Assembly (NCBI RefSeq): GCF_002237655.1
Contig: NZ_NOKT01000007.1
Coordinates: 62,001-126,000 of the forward strand
Length of the DNA stretch: 64,000 nt
Reading direction: 5' to 3'
Source of the DNA: Streptomyces sp. XY006
Lineage (GTDB): Bacteria > Actinomycetota > Actinomycetes > Streptomycetales > Streptomycetaceae
Both the position numbers and the translations under genes were made by a program. This document shows positions 49,972 through 58,586 of this stretch, piece after piece (position 1 is the first letter of the stretch; every line of letters starts with the position of its first letter). The notes beneath the pieces were generated by a model. It made no database searches and was not told the origin of the DNA. It saw only the letters and a list, made by a program, of their open reading frames with translations.

Positions 49972-52900
49972 TTACCTGCCGCGCGGCGGCTGCAGGACCG
50001 CCTCGATCGAGCCGCGGGCCTTGACCACCCGCCGGCCGGTGTCCACCCACAGCTCTCCGAACTCGCGCCCGGCGATGCTCACCTGGAGCACGATCGGCTG
50101 CGCATCGCTGGTGGCGGCCGGCGTCGGTGCGTATCGGGTGCCGCCGGTGCGGGGGGTGTTGAGCATGGATGCCCAGGCCTGCTGCTGCATGCGGCGGGTG
50201 TCCGGCCCGGAGTACACGCGGGACCCGAACGGGAGCCGCACGAGCTCGGGCTCGTGCTCGCCGACCATCGTCCAGCCGGAGCGCAGACCACCCGACGCGG
50301 CACCGATGATCCCCCCCGACGCCTTCTTCTTGAACGCCGACTCGATCTGCTTCTCCATAGCCTTCGCCAGCTTGTCCATGGAGCGCGCCAGCTTCTCCTG
50401 CGAGTTGGTCAGCTTCTTGACCTGCAACTCCTGCGCCTTGATCGCCGCCCCGAACACAGAGTCCGCCGTCGTCTTCCCCGCCGAACCGGCCGCGCCAGTG
50501 ATCTGCGACTGCAGCGAGTTCAGCGAGCCGATCTCCGACGACGACGCCTGCAACAGCGCCCCCGCCGTCTCCAGCCCACCGCCCTCGACGCCGGCTTCGG
50601 CGACCTGCTGCAGCAGCGACGACGACAGGCCCTTGCCCTTGAGGTCCTTCAGCGCCTGGGCGAACGCGGTGGCCTTGTCCCGGGAGGCGGTGAGGCCGCC
50701 CATGATGGACGCGACGGTGACCGGGCCGTCGCCGCTGGCGCCGCGGGTGATGTTCGAGGCGTTCAGCACCCCGGACTTCACGCTGTCGGACAGGGACGCC
50801 GCGGCCTGCTTGAGGCTGTCGAGCTTGTCCTTGGCCTTCTCCAGCGACGCGGACACCTTGCCGAGCTGCTTCTCCCAGCTCAGCAACTTCTTGCCGGTCG
50901 AGTCGAGGGCCTTCAGTAGGGAGCGCTCCTGCCCGCCGTGCGTGGCCTTCATGATGATGCCGCGCCACTGGTTCAGCGCGTTCACCAGACTGCTGACGCT
51001 GTCCGGGTTCGCGAACGCCGACCCGAACTCCGAGCGCCGGTAGCCGGCCATCTGCCCGAAGTGGCTGATGGTCAGGTCGCCCCAGGCGTCCTTCCGGGCC
51101 GCCTTCTCCGCCTTGGTGACACCGCCCTTGGCGTACCACTTCACCGCGCCGCCGAGGATGCCCACGGTCTCTTCGGCGATCTGCCGGGACCTGGGCCGCT
51201 TCGTGGGGCTGAGCGGGATGTACGCCTCTCCGCCCGTCTCGGGCTCCGCCCACACCCGCCACGCCCCGGCCGGGGCGATCTGCGCGCTGTGGTCCTCCAC
51301 CCCGCCGTCGGCGAAGGAGCGGAAGATGTTGCCGTTGGCGCTGAATCGCGACGCCGCCCGGTTGTCGGCCGCCGAGCCCACGAACCGCTGCTGCACGTTG
51401 ATGTACGACGTGCCGAGCACCCGTCCCGTCAGCGCCCGCACCGCGGCGTTGAACATCGCCGCGTTGGCGCCGACCGGCACATTCTTCTTCGAGAACTTCG
51501 TGCCCCTCACCCGCTGCGCCTCGCCGAAGAACGGGCGAGGGTTGGCGGCGATCGTGGCCTCGGAACGGCGCTTGTCGAAGGCGTTGAGCTCGCCGCGAGC
51601 GGCCCGCAAGGCGGCCTCCGCCTCCCGCTTGTCGGCCGACAACTTCGCCTTCCGCTCCCGCGTCAGGTCCTTGTCGTTCAGCTTCTCCTTGATGGAGGCG
51701 AGGTTGTCCTCGGCCGCCTTCACGTCGAGCTTGAGCTTCGCCCGGCTCAGCTTCTCGTTGGCCGTGGTCGCGAACTCGCCGATCTTCCCGTTGACCGCAC
51801 CCAGCGTCTCGCTGGCGCCGGCCGCCCACTCGTCGAACTTACGGTTCGACTCCTTCAGCGCGTCACCGATGCCGGGGATGTTCCCGAAGGCCATGGCGAG
51901 CCCAGACACGACCAGGTCCGCGGACTCGATCGCCGTCTGCGCCATCAGCGTGAAGCCGTTGCTGAGGATCGGCAGCCACTGGATGCCGGTGTTGACCATG
52001 TCGATGATCGTCTGGCCGACCGCGACGAACGCCCCGCGGATGGCGGTCTCGTTCTCCTTCGCCCAGTTCGACAGGCCCCGGAAGCCCTCACCCATCGTCG
52101 AGACGTCGACGCCCGACACCGCCAGCAGGGACTCGACCAGCGCCCCACCGAGGACGCTCGCCAGATCCGAGGCGACCTCGAAGCCGATCCGGCCGACCTC
52201 GTTGAAGGTGCGGAAGACGTCGGCCGCCACGTGCGCCGCCGGCTCCAGGCCCTCCATCGCCCCTTCGAACACGGACGCGAAGCCCTCAACGGCCAGGCCC
52301 GCCCCACGAAACGCCTCGCCGAGCAGCGGCCCGAAGGTCTCGCCGAAGGACCCCGCGATCTTCCCGAGCGACGGCAGCAGCGAGTCGTTGATCAGCGACG
52401 CCAGACCGCCCAACATCTCCGACGAGCCGCCGATGCCCTGCTCCAGCCCGTCGAACATGCCCGGCAGACCCGTGTCCAGGAACCCGCCCAGCAGGCTGTC
52501 CCACGCATCCAGGGCCGGCTGGGACTTGGCACCGAACTCCAGGAACGCCTGAGTGAACGATCCGATCGACCCGGCGAAGTCCTTGAACCACGCCGAGCCC
52601 ATCTTCACGTTGGTGAGCAGCGCCGACTGGAACGCTGGCGAGTCGGCGAACCGCGCGGCCCTTTCCGTGATCCGGCCGAAGGTGTCCGCACCGATCTTGA
52701 TGACCGGTGTCAGGTCCTTCATCGCCCCGGACAGGCTTTTCACGGCCTTCTCGGTGTGCGGGGCGACGGTCTTCTCCGCTGTCTTCTTCCAGTCCTCGAA
52801 GGCGGGCTTGAGCTCCTTGGCCTTCTTCTTCAAGTCGTCGAGCGCCAGCGCGCCGCCGCCGACGACGGCCGTCATCCCGAACAGCATCGGCGACAACGCG

Positions 52901-53730
52901 CCGATCGTGGGGAGCAGGGCGCTGCCCAGGGCCACCGCAGTGCCGATCAGCTTGCCCCGCAAGCCCGTGCTGCCGCTCCCCCCGAAGGCGTTTGCCGCGT
53001 TGTTGGCCGAGACGGTGAGGGTGCCCAGGTTGCCGCGCAGATCCCGAAGGTCGTCGCCGGTGTCCCGGCTAGCACTCCCCAGATCGCCGATCTGAAGGGT
53101 GAGGTTGGCGGCCGTGCCCGTGAGGTGGGCGAGACGGTCCTCTGTGTCTTCCGCACGCTGCCCCAGCCGGCCAACAGCGGTGGCAGCGCGACTCCCGGCC
53201 GCGCGCAGTTGGTTCAGCTCACGGGTCGCGTCCTCCGCCGCCGCGGCGAGGCGCTGCAGCGACACCGACGCGGTCACGCCAGCCGCAGTGAGGGCTGCGA
53301 GGGAGGTTGAGGCGCGCTGCGCCGCGGTGTTCAAGCCGCGGATGGCGCGGCTGGTGCTGTTGATCTGCCCGGACTGGTTGTCGAAGGTGACGTCGAGGCG
53401 GATCGGGGACTGCGCGCGCAGGTCCCGTATGCGGCCGGAGATCGTGGTGAAGCCGGCGGCGGTCCGGTCGTCCAGCCCAACGGAGATGTCCGCGCGGCTG
53501 GCTGCCCGGATGGCGGTCATGGACCGCTGGATAGCGGCGAACCCGGCCACCGTGCGGTCATCAAGGCGTACCGCCACGTCGATGTCACGGGCGGCCGCGC
53601 GCAGTCCGGTGAGCGCCGTGGATGCAGCCCGGGCACGGTCCCGGAGGGTGCTGAGGGAGGAGTTGACGGAGGTGAGTCCGGTGCCGGTCTGGTTGGCGAC
53701 CCGGACGCGGATCTCGATGTCGTTACCCAC
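49972..53730 (-). CDS. Tail tape measure protein
   Basis: A 1252-residue protein that sets tail length and helps DNA passage. N-terminal 250 residues carry repeated RVANQTGTGLTSVNSSLSTL- and VRLDDRTVAGFAAI-type helical repeats. Hydrophobic segments near 290 (ALGSALLPTIGALSPMLFGM) could insert in the membrane, and long helical stretches follow. A C-terminal region (about 950-1190) is coiled-coil-like. GTG 53730 is chosen because GGAGG lies eight bases upstream; GTG 53739 is too close to it. It overlaps the end of the frameshifted chaperone by eight bases. Confidence 0.92.
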   Translation of the reverse strand: MGNDIEIRVRVANQTGTGLTSVNSSLSTLRDRARAASTALTGLRAAARDIDVAVRLDDRTVAGFAAIQRSMTAIRAASRADISVGLDDRTAAGFTTISGRIRDLRAQSPIRLDVTFDNQSGQINSTSRAIRGLNTAAQRASTSLAALTAAGVTASVSLQRLAAAAEDATRELNQLRAAGSRAATAVGRLGQRAEDTEDRLAHLTGTAANLTLQIGDLGSASRDTGDDLRDLRGNLGTLTVSANNAANAFGGSGSTGLRGKLIGTAVALGSALLPTIGALSPMLFGMTAVVGGGALALDDLKKKAKELKPAFEDWKKTAEKTVAPHTEKAVKSLSGAMKDLTPVIKIGADTFGRITERAARFADSPAFQSALLTNVKMGSAWFKDFAGSIGSFTQAFLEFGAKSQPALDAWDSLLGGFLDTGLPGMFDGLEQGIGGSSEMLGGLASLINDSLLPSLGKIAGSFGETFGPLLGEAFRGAGLAVEGFASVFEGAMEGLEPAAHVAADVFRTFNEVGRIGFEVASDLASVLGGALVESLLAVSGVDVSTMGEGFRGLSNWAKENETAIRGAFVAVGQTIIDMVNTGIQWLPILSNGFTLMAQTAIESADLVVSGLAMAFGNIPGIGDALKESNRKFDEWAAGASETLGAVNGKIGEFATTANEKLSRAKLKLDVKAAEDNLASIKEKLNDKDLTRERKAKLSADKREAEAALRAARGELNAFDKRRSEATIAANPRPFFGEAQRVRGTKFSKKNVPVGANAAMFNAAVRALTGRVLGTSYINVQQRFVGSAADNRAASRFSANGNIFRSFADGGVEDHSAQIAPAGAWRVWAEPETGGEAYIPLSPTKRPRSRQIAEETVGILGGAVKWYAKGGVTKAEKAARKDAWGDLTISHFGQMAGYRRSEFGSAFANPDSVSSLVNALNQWRGIIMKATHGGQERSLLKALDSTGKKLLSWEKQLGKVSASLEKAKDKLDSLKQAAASLSDSVKSGVLNASNITRGASGDGPVTVASIMGGLTASRDKATAFAQALKDLKGKGLSSSLLQQVAEAGVEGGGLETAGALLQASSSEIGSLNSLQSQITGAAGSAGKTTADSVFGAAIKAQELQVKKLTNSQEKLARSMDKLAKAMEKQIESAFKKKASGGIIGAASGGLRSGWTMVGEHEPELVRLPFGSRVYSGPDTRRMQQQAWASMLNTPRTGGTRYAPTPAATSDAQPIVLQVSIAGREFGELWVDTGRRVVKARGSIEAVLQPPRGR

Positions 53731-54255
53731 CGTCGACACCTCCCTCTGGTGCTGGTGTTCCGAGTTGTTCGATCTTCAGGAGCCGGAGCAGCTCGGCGTC
53801 CTCCTGCAGCAGCGTCGTGAGCGTGTAGCCGGGGAAGCGCTGCAGGAGGCCGAGGATCAGGCGGGCACGGCCGAGGTCTGAGGGCTCTCGGACAGGGGTT
53901 CCATCGGAATCGACACCGCCGGGGACGGCTCGCCAGAGGGCGAGCTCTGCGGCAAAGGGTCAGAGACCCCGCTGTTCGCCTTGCGCACGGCGTCGAGCAT
54001 GGCCAGGATCATGGCCACGTCCTGAGTGCACACGCCCTCATACGTGGTCGGGACGGGCTGCCCTTGATCGTCCTCGACGTTCCACGACACCAGGCGCTTC
54101 ACGAGCGTCTTGACGATCAGGTCGGCGTCCATGTCGACGCCATCCAGTTCCAGTTCCTCTGCCACGGTCATGCCGCGCACGCTGGCCTGGAGGCCCTCGT
54201 ACTCGGTGCCGGTGAAGTCCAGCGCGTAGACGCGCCTCTTCGGGCGGTAACCCAT
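53723..54255 (-). CDS. Frameshifted tail assembly chaperone (GT-type fusion)
   Basis: The predicted -1 frameshift product shares residues 1-101 with the short chaperone, then continues for 76 residues (AAELALWRAVPGGVD ... LGRARLILGLLQRFPGYTL ... EDAELLRLLKIEQL) for 177 in total. The added part is helical, as in T domains that bind the tape measure protein. There is no start codon with a ribosome site for separate translation of the second frame. Both products are expected at a fixed ratio, as established for lambda-like phages. Confidence 0.78.
53857..54255 (-). CDS. Tail assembly chaperone (G-type product)
   Basis: A 132-residue acidic protein (MGYRPKRRVYALDFTGTEYEGLQ; TVAEELELDGVDMDADLIVKTLVKRLVSW) immediately upstream of the tape measure gene, the invariable place of siphoviral tail chaperones. 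Its end is Ser/Pro-rich and overlaps a second reading frame that continues to the tape measure start. A slippery CCCTTTG is in phase at codons 100-101, so a fraction of ribosomes should make a longer product. Confidence 0.85.
   Translation of the reverse strand: MGYRPKRRVYALDFTGTEYEGLQASVRGMTVAEELELDGVDMDADLIVKTLVKRLVSWNVEDDQGQPVPTTYEGVCTQDVAMILAMLDAVRKANSGVSDPLPQSSPSGEPSPAVSIPMEPLSESPQTSAVPA
53953..53959 (-). promoter_or_regulatory. Programmed -1 frameshift site CCCTTTG
   Basis: On the minus strand the heptamer reads C CCT TTG in the zero frame, the canonical X-XXY-YYZ form. After slipping to CCC TTT the -1 frame is open for 76 more codons, up to TAA at 53723-53725. Confidence 0.8.
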
Positions 54256-54267
54256 CCTATTTACCCC

Positions 54268-54675
54268 CTATGTCCAGGTCGGGACGGTGCCATCCGACAG
54301 GACGCCGGGGACCGCGAAGGTGAGCTCGCCGCTGTCGGAGCGGCTGAGCGGGTAGTCGGTGAAGAGGCACTCGTTGTTGAGGCTCTGGCCGCTGACGGTC
54401 AGGGACACGGTGCGCGCCACCGAGGTGGACGGCACGGTCTTGAACACGTCATGGCTCGCGTTCGTGGCGTCGTTGAAGACGCCGTTGAGGGTGATGCTGA
54501 AGTCGGCGAGCAGCAGGAGCCGCTCATAGGCCGACTTGTCGATGCCGGTGATGTCCTGCACGCCGCGCGGGGTGGCGAACTGCAGGTTGGTGATGTCGTT
54601 CTTGATCGCCCTGGCGGTGCCGCCCGCGTCATCCACGGAGCAGGTCGTCCACCCGAGGCCGCTCTCCTTGGCCAT
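54268..54675 (-). CDS. Tail tube (major tail) protein, copy 2
   Basis: A 135-residue beta-rich protein (MAKESGLGWTTCSVDD; DITGIDKSAYERLLLLADFSI in part; VSLTVSGQSLNNECLF). Position directly before the tail chaperones is that of the major tail protein in siphoviruses. It shares the TGIDKS..ER motif with the larger gene at 55.1-55.9 kb, suggesting related folds. Confidence 0.75.
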   Translation of the reverse strand: MAKESGLGWTTCSVDDAGGTARAIKNDITNLQFATPRGVQDITGIDKSAYERLLLLADFSITLNGVFNDATNASHDVFKTVPSTSVARTVSLTVSGQSLNNECLFTDYPLSRSDSGELTFAVPGVLSDGTVPTWT

Positions 54676-54678
54676 GGC

Positions 54679-55113
54679 CTATCCCTTCTGCTGCTGGTCG
54701 ACGAGGCGGAGTTGGTTCTCGCCGAAGTCCTCCACCCAGTCCTGCGGACGGGTGTGCTGCCGCTTCCGGCCGGTCGGGTTGCCCCGCCAGTCCCCGTCAC
54801 GGACGAGGTAGATCTCGGGTCGGGTGCGGTGCTCGGCGAAGCAGCGCTGACCGCTTTCGAACCGGAACACCGTGAGGCCTTGCTCGGTGCGCATCTCGCG
54901 GAACGTGCGCCGCGACTGGCCCCGGATGTAGGCGGCCTGCGTCGCGCCGAGCTCCGTGCGCTCGTCGATGACGGAGTCCCAGCCGTGCCGCCACTGCGGG
55001 CAGCCGACCTGCTCGCACGCCGCCACCACGCTCGTGTCACGCGGGCTGGTGATCTGGTAGGTCTGGTACGCCTGCACCGGCAGCGCCGGGTCGATACGAG
55101 TCACCGGTCGCAT
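54679..55113 (-). CDS. Hypothetical phage protein between tail-tube genes
   Basis: A 144-residue basic protein (ACEQVGCPQWRHGWDSVIDE; RTFREMRTEQGLTVFRFESGQRCFAEH; DWRGNPTGRKRQ). Two N-terminal Cys and two His could hold a metal. ATG 55113 overlaps the upstream stop (ATGA). Found near tail genes in related phages, to my recollection; function unknown. Confidence 0.72.
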   Translation of the reverse strand: MRPVTRIDPALPVQAYQTYQITSPRDTSVVAACEQVGCPQWRHGWDSVIDERTELGATQAAYIRGQSRRTFREMRTEQGLTVFRFESGQRCFAEHRTRPEIYLVRDGDWRGNPTGRKRQHTRPQDWVEDFGENQLRLVDQQQKG

Positions 55114-55856
55114 CAGAACACCTGCCCTGCGATCTCGTTCTTCACGATCACCACGGAGAACGCCAGCGAGGAGAACCCGCCCGTCGTCGTGGTGACCGCT
55201 CGGATGTAGCGGCGGATGGTGGCGTTGTTCGCCGTCGCGATCCGCTCCGCGGTGCGCCCGGCGGTGAGCTGCGTGAAGCTGAGCCCGGCGACGTCCGCGA
55301 ACGTCGAGTTGTCCGCGCTGTCCTGGATCTTCACCGTGACGTCCGTGCCGGTGAACGCATACGCCTGGAGGTAAGCCTGCGCCCCGAACGCCGCCGACGC
55401 TGCGGTGTCGATCGACGAGCCGTTCGTCGCCGCGGTGTCGGTGCGCACGCCGGCCGTCAGCGACCGGCCCCACTCGACACCGAACCCGTTGCACTGGAGA
55501 TCGAAGGTGAAGGTGAACGCCCCGTCGTCGCCGCGCTGGCCGTCGTAGTTGACCTGCTTCGACACCTGGCACGCCGCCGGATTCCCCAGCGTCGTCCCCC
55601 GGAAGTACGACGCGATCACGTCCGTCGTCGGCAGCGTGCTCAGCCGCGGGTGCACACGGTCCGTCCCCGGGTTGAAAAAGCACGTCCCGCCCATCGAGCC
55701 GGTGCGCTTCCCACCGATACGCTCGTGACCGCTCTTGTCGATGCCCGTCGTGTCGAGCGTGGCGGGGCCGCCGGCCACGGCGATGCTGTTGATGTCGCCG
55801 GAGACGTCGTACCCGTGCAGGTAGAAGTTGTCGCCGAGCCCGGACTGCTTACTCAC
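55113..55856 (-). CDS. Tail tube-like structural protein, copy 1
   Basis: A 247-residue beta-rich protein (SKQSGLGDNFYLHGYDVSGD; LDTTGIDKSGHERIGGKRTG; FTFTFDLQCNGFGVEWG). Its C-terminal half (about 125-245) looks like an added Ig-like domain. It shares the TGIDKS..ER segment with the smaller tail gene two genes downstream. GTG 55856 overlaps the upstream gene by four bases. Confidence 0.75.
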   Translation of the reverse strand: MSKQSGLGDNFYLHGYDVSGDINSIAVAGGPATLDTTGIDKSGHERIGGKRTGSMGGTCFFNPGTDRVHPRLSTLPTTDVIASYFRGTTLGNPAACQVSKQVNYDGQRGDDGAFTFTFDLQCNGFGVEWGRSLTAGVRTDTAATNGSSIDTAASAAFGAQAYLQAYAFTGTDVTVKIQDSADNSTFADVAGLSFTQLTAGRTAERIATANNATIRRYIRAVTTTTGGFSSLAFSVVIVKNEIAGQVF

Positions 55857-56305
55857 GGGGTCTCCTCCCAGAGGTCGTTGACGATGCAGGGCACGGCGAT
55901 GTCCATGACCCGGTACTTGGTGCCGTCCTGCTGGAGGTAGCCCGCGCGGACGTCGAGGGGCTGGCCGTGGGCGCCGAGGATGTCGATCTCCCGCAGCAGC
56001 CCGCCAAGGGTGAAATCACCGACGTAGGCGCCGCAGAGGTCGTCGACGGCGGCGACCATAGTGGGGTCGATCGCGTCGGGCGGGTCGAACATGAGCGTCT
56101 GGAGCCGCACCGTGAAGCTGACTCGGGTGGTGACCGAGTTCAGGCCGGACGAGCGCAGAGGCGTGATCTGGTTGGCCCACACGGAGCACGTCAGCCCATG
56201 CCCGGGCGCGTTCTCCGGCTCGTGCTGGTTCACCCGCTCGAAGTGCCCGGACGCCAGTGCATGCGAGACGACCGCGTCAAGGAGGCCCATGATGTCCAAT
56301 GCCAT
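55853..56305 (-). CDS. Tail terminator-like protein
   Basis: A 150-residue alpha/beta protein (MALDIMGLLDAVVSHALASGHFERV; TTRVSFTVRLQTLMFDPPDAID). Size, sheet-rich pattern and place between the HK97-gp10-like gene and the tail tube match a tail terminator or head-tail completion protein. Confidence 0.7.
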   Translation of the reverse strand: MALDIMGLLDAVVSHALASGHFERVNQHEPENAPGHGLTCSVWANQITPLRSSGLNSVTTRVSFTVRLQTLMFDPPDAIDPTMVAAVDDLCGAYVGDFTLGGLLREIDILGAHGQPLDVRAGYLQQDGTKYRVMDIAVPCIVNDLWEETP

Positions 56306-56308
56306 CGG

Positions 56309-56695
56309 TCAGCCCCCCATCGCGGGGAGATGACGGCGGACGGCCTGCTCGGCGATCTGCGGGCCGCGCTCGCGGACGAGGGTCTTGGTGCGCTTCCAGT
56401 GCCAGTAGCCAGGGAAGCGGGTGACTGGCGAGTTGCGGGAGCCGACGCCCTCCAGCCACGGCCCGTACACCACGCCCTGGTCGTGCACGAGAGACGTGTC
56501 CGCGCTGAGGCGGGTGGTGGTGACGCGGGACTCGTAGTAGCCCGTCGGGTGCCGGAACGCCATGCCCATGAGCGTCAGCGCGTGCGTCTCGGCGAACTCG
56601 GCGATGTCCTCACGCGCGTCGTCCGCCGCCTCCTGCATGGCGCGCTCAGCACGCCCGTCGAACAGCGGGCCCTCGAAGTGGATGTCGATGCTCAT
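56309..56695 (-). CDS. HK97 gp10-like head-tail joining protein
   Basis: A 128-residue protein with an N-terminal helix (AERAMQEAADDAREDIAEF) and the RHPTGYYESRV...YGPWLEGVG pattern characteristic of gp10-type tail-completion proteins. Start overlaps the upstream connector stop by four bases. Confidence 0.75.
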   Translation of the reverse strand: MSIDIHFEGPLFDGRAERAMQEAADDAREDIAEFAETHALTLMGMAFRHPTGYYESRVTTTRLSADTSLVHDQGVVYGPWLEGVGSRNSPVTRFPGYWHWKRTKTLVRERGPQIAEQAVRRHLPAMGG

Positions 56696-57759
56696 ACGGA
56701 CCTCACCCGCGCCTTCCGGCCGTGCGAGTCGTAGACCTGGTTGCGCAGCGTCGCCAGAGCCGTCGCGTCCAGCGCCCGCTCGCCGGTGCCACCGTCGCCG
56801 GTCTTCCGGGTGCGGGCGTAGCCGGCCTGCTCGCTGGTGATCCTGTTGATGGCTTCGGCGAGGGCCAGGTCTCGTACCGGCCCGGGCGGGTCCCAGCGCA
56901 CAACGCTCGCCGCGTCAGCGTGGGTGGCCGCGGTGGTGCCGAGCGCGCCCCGCTGCACGGTGAGCGCGCGGGCCGCGTAGATGTCGACGCCAGCCGCGTG
57001 CGCGGCGAGCACCGAACCGTCGAAGGCCCGCTTCACGGTCAGGGTGTTGCCGGCGATGTCGACGATGAGCATCCGCTCGGACTCGACGAGGAGGACCTCG
57101 TCGACGGCGAAGGCGCTGCCGTCCGTGACGGTGACGGTCACGCTGTTCTGCTGGGCGGTCAGTCCGCTGCCGCCGACGTTCTGGCCGGTGTCGGCCATCG
57201 TGCGGTTGGTGACGAGCATGCGCTCGGAGCCGATGCGCAGCACGCTGCCGACGCCGAGTTCGGCCGACGCGGCGCCGTTCACGGTGATCGTGGTGGCGGT
57301 CGTCGTGCCGACGGCGGCCGCGAGCGTCCCGACGGTGGTCTCGTCGAGTTGGTAGCCCCACAGGCCGGTGATGGTGATGTCCCGCTGGTGGGTGTCGCCG
57401 CCGCCGAACGCCGCGCTGGAGTCGAGGTCGATCTCCAGCCGGTTGTAGGGCGGGCCGGAGCGGTTGGGCTCCAGGAAGTAGTCGCTCGCGGCGATCGTCG
57501 TGCCGCCGGAGGTGAGGGTGGTGACGGAGATCAGCTCGGAGTCGTCGAGCCACAGCCGCCACGACGGCCGGTACTGCGAGCCCGGCCAGTCGAAGGACCG
57601 CGTGGCCGTCTCCGGGTAGAACCGGCGGTGGCACAGCGCGTCGATCCCGCGACTGGCGGACTGCAGGGCGCGGTCGATCTGTGCGCTGCTGCGGGCCGTG
57701 GCCTTCACGTCGAGGGCGCGCATCACGTCCTCACGCGTCGCGTACACCGGCTGGGTCAT
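56692..57759 (-). CDS. Head-tail connector/adaptor protein with inserted beta domain
   Basis: A 355-residue protein. The N-terminal helical part (MTQPVYATREDVMRALDVKA; RALQSASRGIDALCHRRFYP) is a gp6/DUF-type connector; the C-terminal helix is LALAEAINRITSEQAG. Between them (about 140-290) is a Thr/Val-rich repeat-like beta region. This is longer than usual connectors of ~100-200 residues, so an inserted domain is inferred. Confidence 0.78.
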   Translation of the reverse strand: MTQPVYATREDVMRALDVKATARSSAQIDRALQSASRGIDALCHRRFYPETATRSFDWPGSQYRPSWRLWLDDSELISVTTLTSGGTTIAASDYFLEPNRSGPPYNRLEIDLDSSAAFGGGDTHQRDITITGLWGYQLDETTVGTLAAAVGTTTATTITVNGAASAELGVGSVLRIGSERMLVTNRTMADTGQNVGGSGLTAQQNSVTVTVTDGSAFAVDEVLLVESERMLIVDIAGNTLTVKRAFDGSVLAAHAAGVDIYAARALTVQRGALGTTAATHADAASVVRWDPPGPVRDLALAEAINRITSEQAGYARTRKTGDGGTGERALDATALATLRNQVYDSHGRKARVRSV

Positions 57760-57795
57760 CTCTCGTCACCTCCTCTCGTGGTCTCGTGCAGGGGG

Positions 57796-58200
57796 TCAGG
57801 CGCGGCCGTATACGGAGAAGCCGACACCGGTGAAGCTGGGGGTGGTGCCGGTGAGCTCCCAGCGGATGCGGCCTTGGTTGCCGAGCGTGTAGCCGGTGCT
57901 GATCTGCCCGTAGGTGTAGCCCGACGACGTGAGCAGCGCCCCGCCGATCGACGTTGCTGACGAGGTCTGCACCCAGTTCCCGAACTCGTCCGCCACCTCG
58001 AAGAACACCGCCAAGGTGGGGGTCGTACCGGTAGGGGCGTTGCCGACGTGAACGACGAGCAGCCCATTCGAGACCGTCGAGATGTCGATGGCCTCGGCAC
58101 GGTTCGTCACGAGGTTCGTGACGCTCGCACTGACGTGGTTCGTGCTGGAGTTCAGCGTCAGACCGGACGCCTTGAAGATCAGGTTGTCCCGGATCGGCAT
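57796..58200 (-). CDS. Phage structural protein (virion-associated)
   Basis: A 134-residue beta-rich protein (DNLIFKASGLTLNSSTNHVS; GLLVVHVGNAPTGTTPTLAVFFE) resembling an Ig-like or jelly-roll virion protein. It lies between head and connector genes. Similar in size and pattern to the 58.6-59.1 kb gene; a head-decoration role is likely. Confidence 0.65.
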   Translation of the reverse strand: MPIRDNLIFKASGLTLNSSTNHVSASVTNLVTNRAEAIDISTVSNGLLVVHVGNAPTGTTPTLAVFFEVADEFGNWVQTSSATSIGGALLTSSGYTYGQISTGYTLGNQGRIRWELTGTTPSFTGVGFSVYGRA

Positions 58201-58217
58201 GCTCGTCGTCCCTCCCC

Positions 58218-58586
58218 TCAGTCGTCAGCAGAAGCCGCGGTCTCGCGGCCACTGGTAGCCGTCGCTTCGGCAGTGGAGGACTCCGCTGCCTTCCGGCCCG
58301 GCTTGGAGCGGTTCCCCGCAGTGCGGGCACGCGACGGGCGGGGTGTCTCGCTCGGCTCGGGCGTACTCGGCTGCTTCTCGCTCGATGTCTCGGAGCTGCT
58401 CCCAGCTGATACGTCCTCACCCGCCTCGGGTCCGGCGATATCCGCCGCGTGCGACGCACCGCCGTGAACGGTGATCTTGCCCATGTGTGCGCCTTCCTCG
58501 ACGTGGCCTGTGCTCTTGCAGTGCGGGCACCGGGCTGCACCCACCGAGTAGCGGGCGGTGCAGCCGGTGCAGATCCACAGGGTCAT
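58218..58586 (-). CDS. Zinc-ribbon phage protein with disordered tail
   Basis: A 122-residue protein. The first 25 residues form a zinc ribbon (CTGCTARYSVGAARCPHC, i.e. C-x2-C-x11-C-x2-C), the remaining part is Ser/Glu/Pro/Thr-rich and probably disordered. Overlaps the upstream stop by one base. Similar proteins follow capsid genes in actinophages, to my recollection; function unknown. Confidence 0.72.
   Translation of the reverse strand: MTLWICTGCTARYSVGAARCPHCKSTGHVEEGAHMGKITVHGGASHAADIAGPEAGEDVSAGSSSETSSEKQPSTPEPSETPRPSRARTAGNRSKPGRKAAESSTAEATATSGRETAASADD

Noticed and set aside
50938-53310. Long plus-strand frames opposite the tape measure gene
   Set aside because: Arg/Gly/Leu-rich antisense of a coding gene; phage operon runs on the minus strand.
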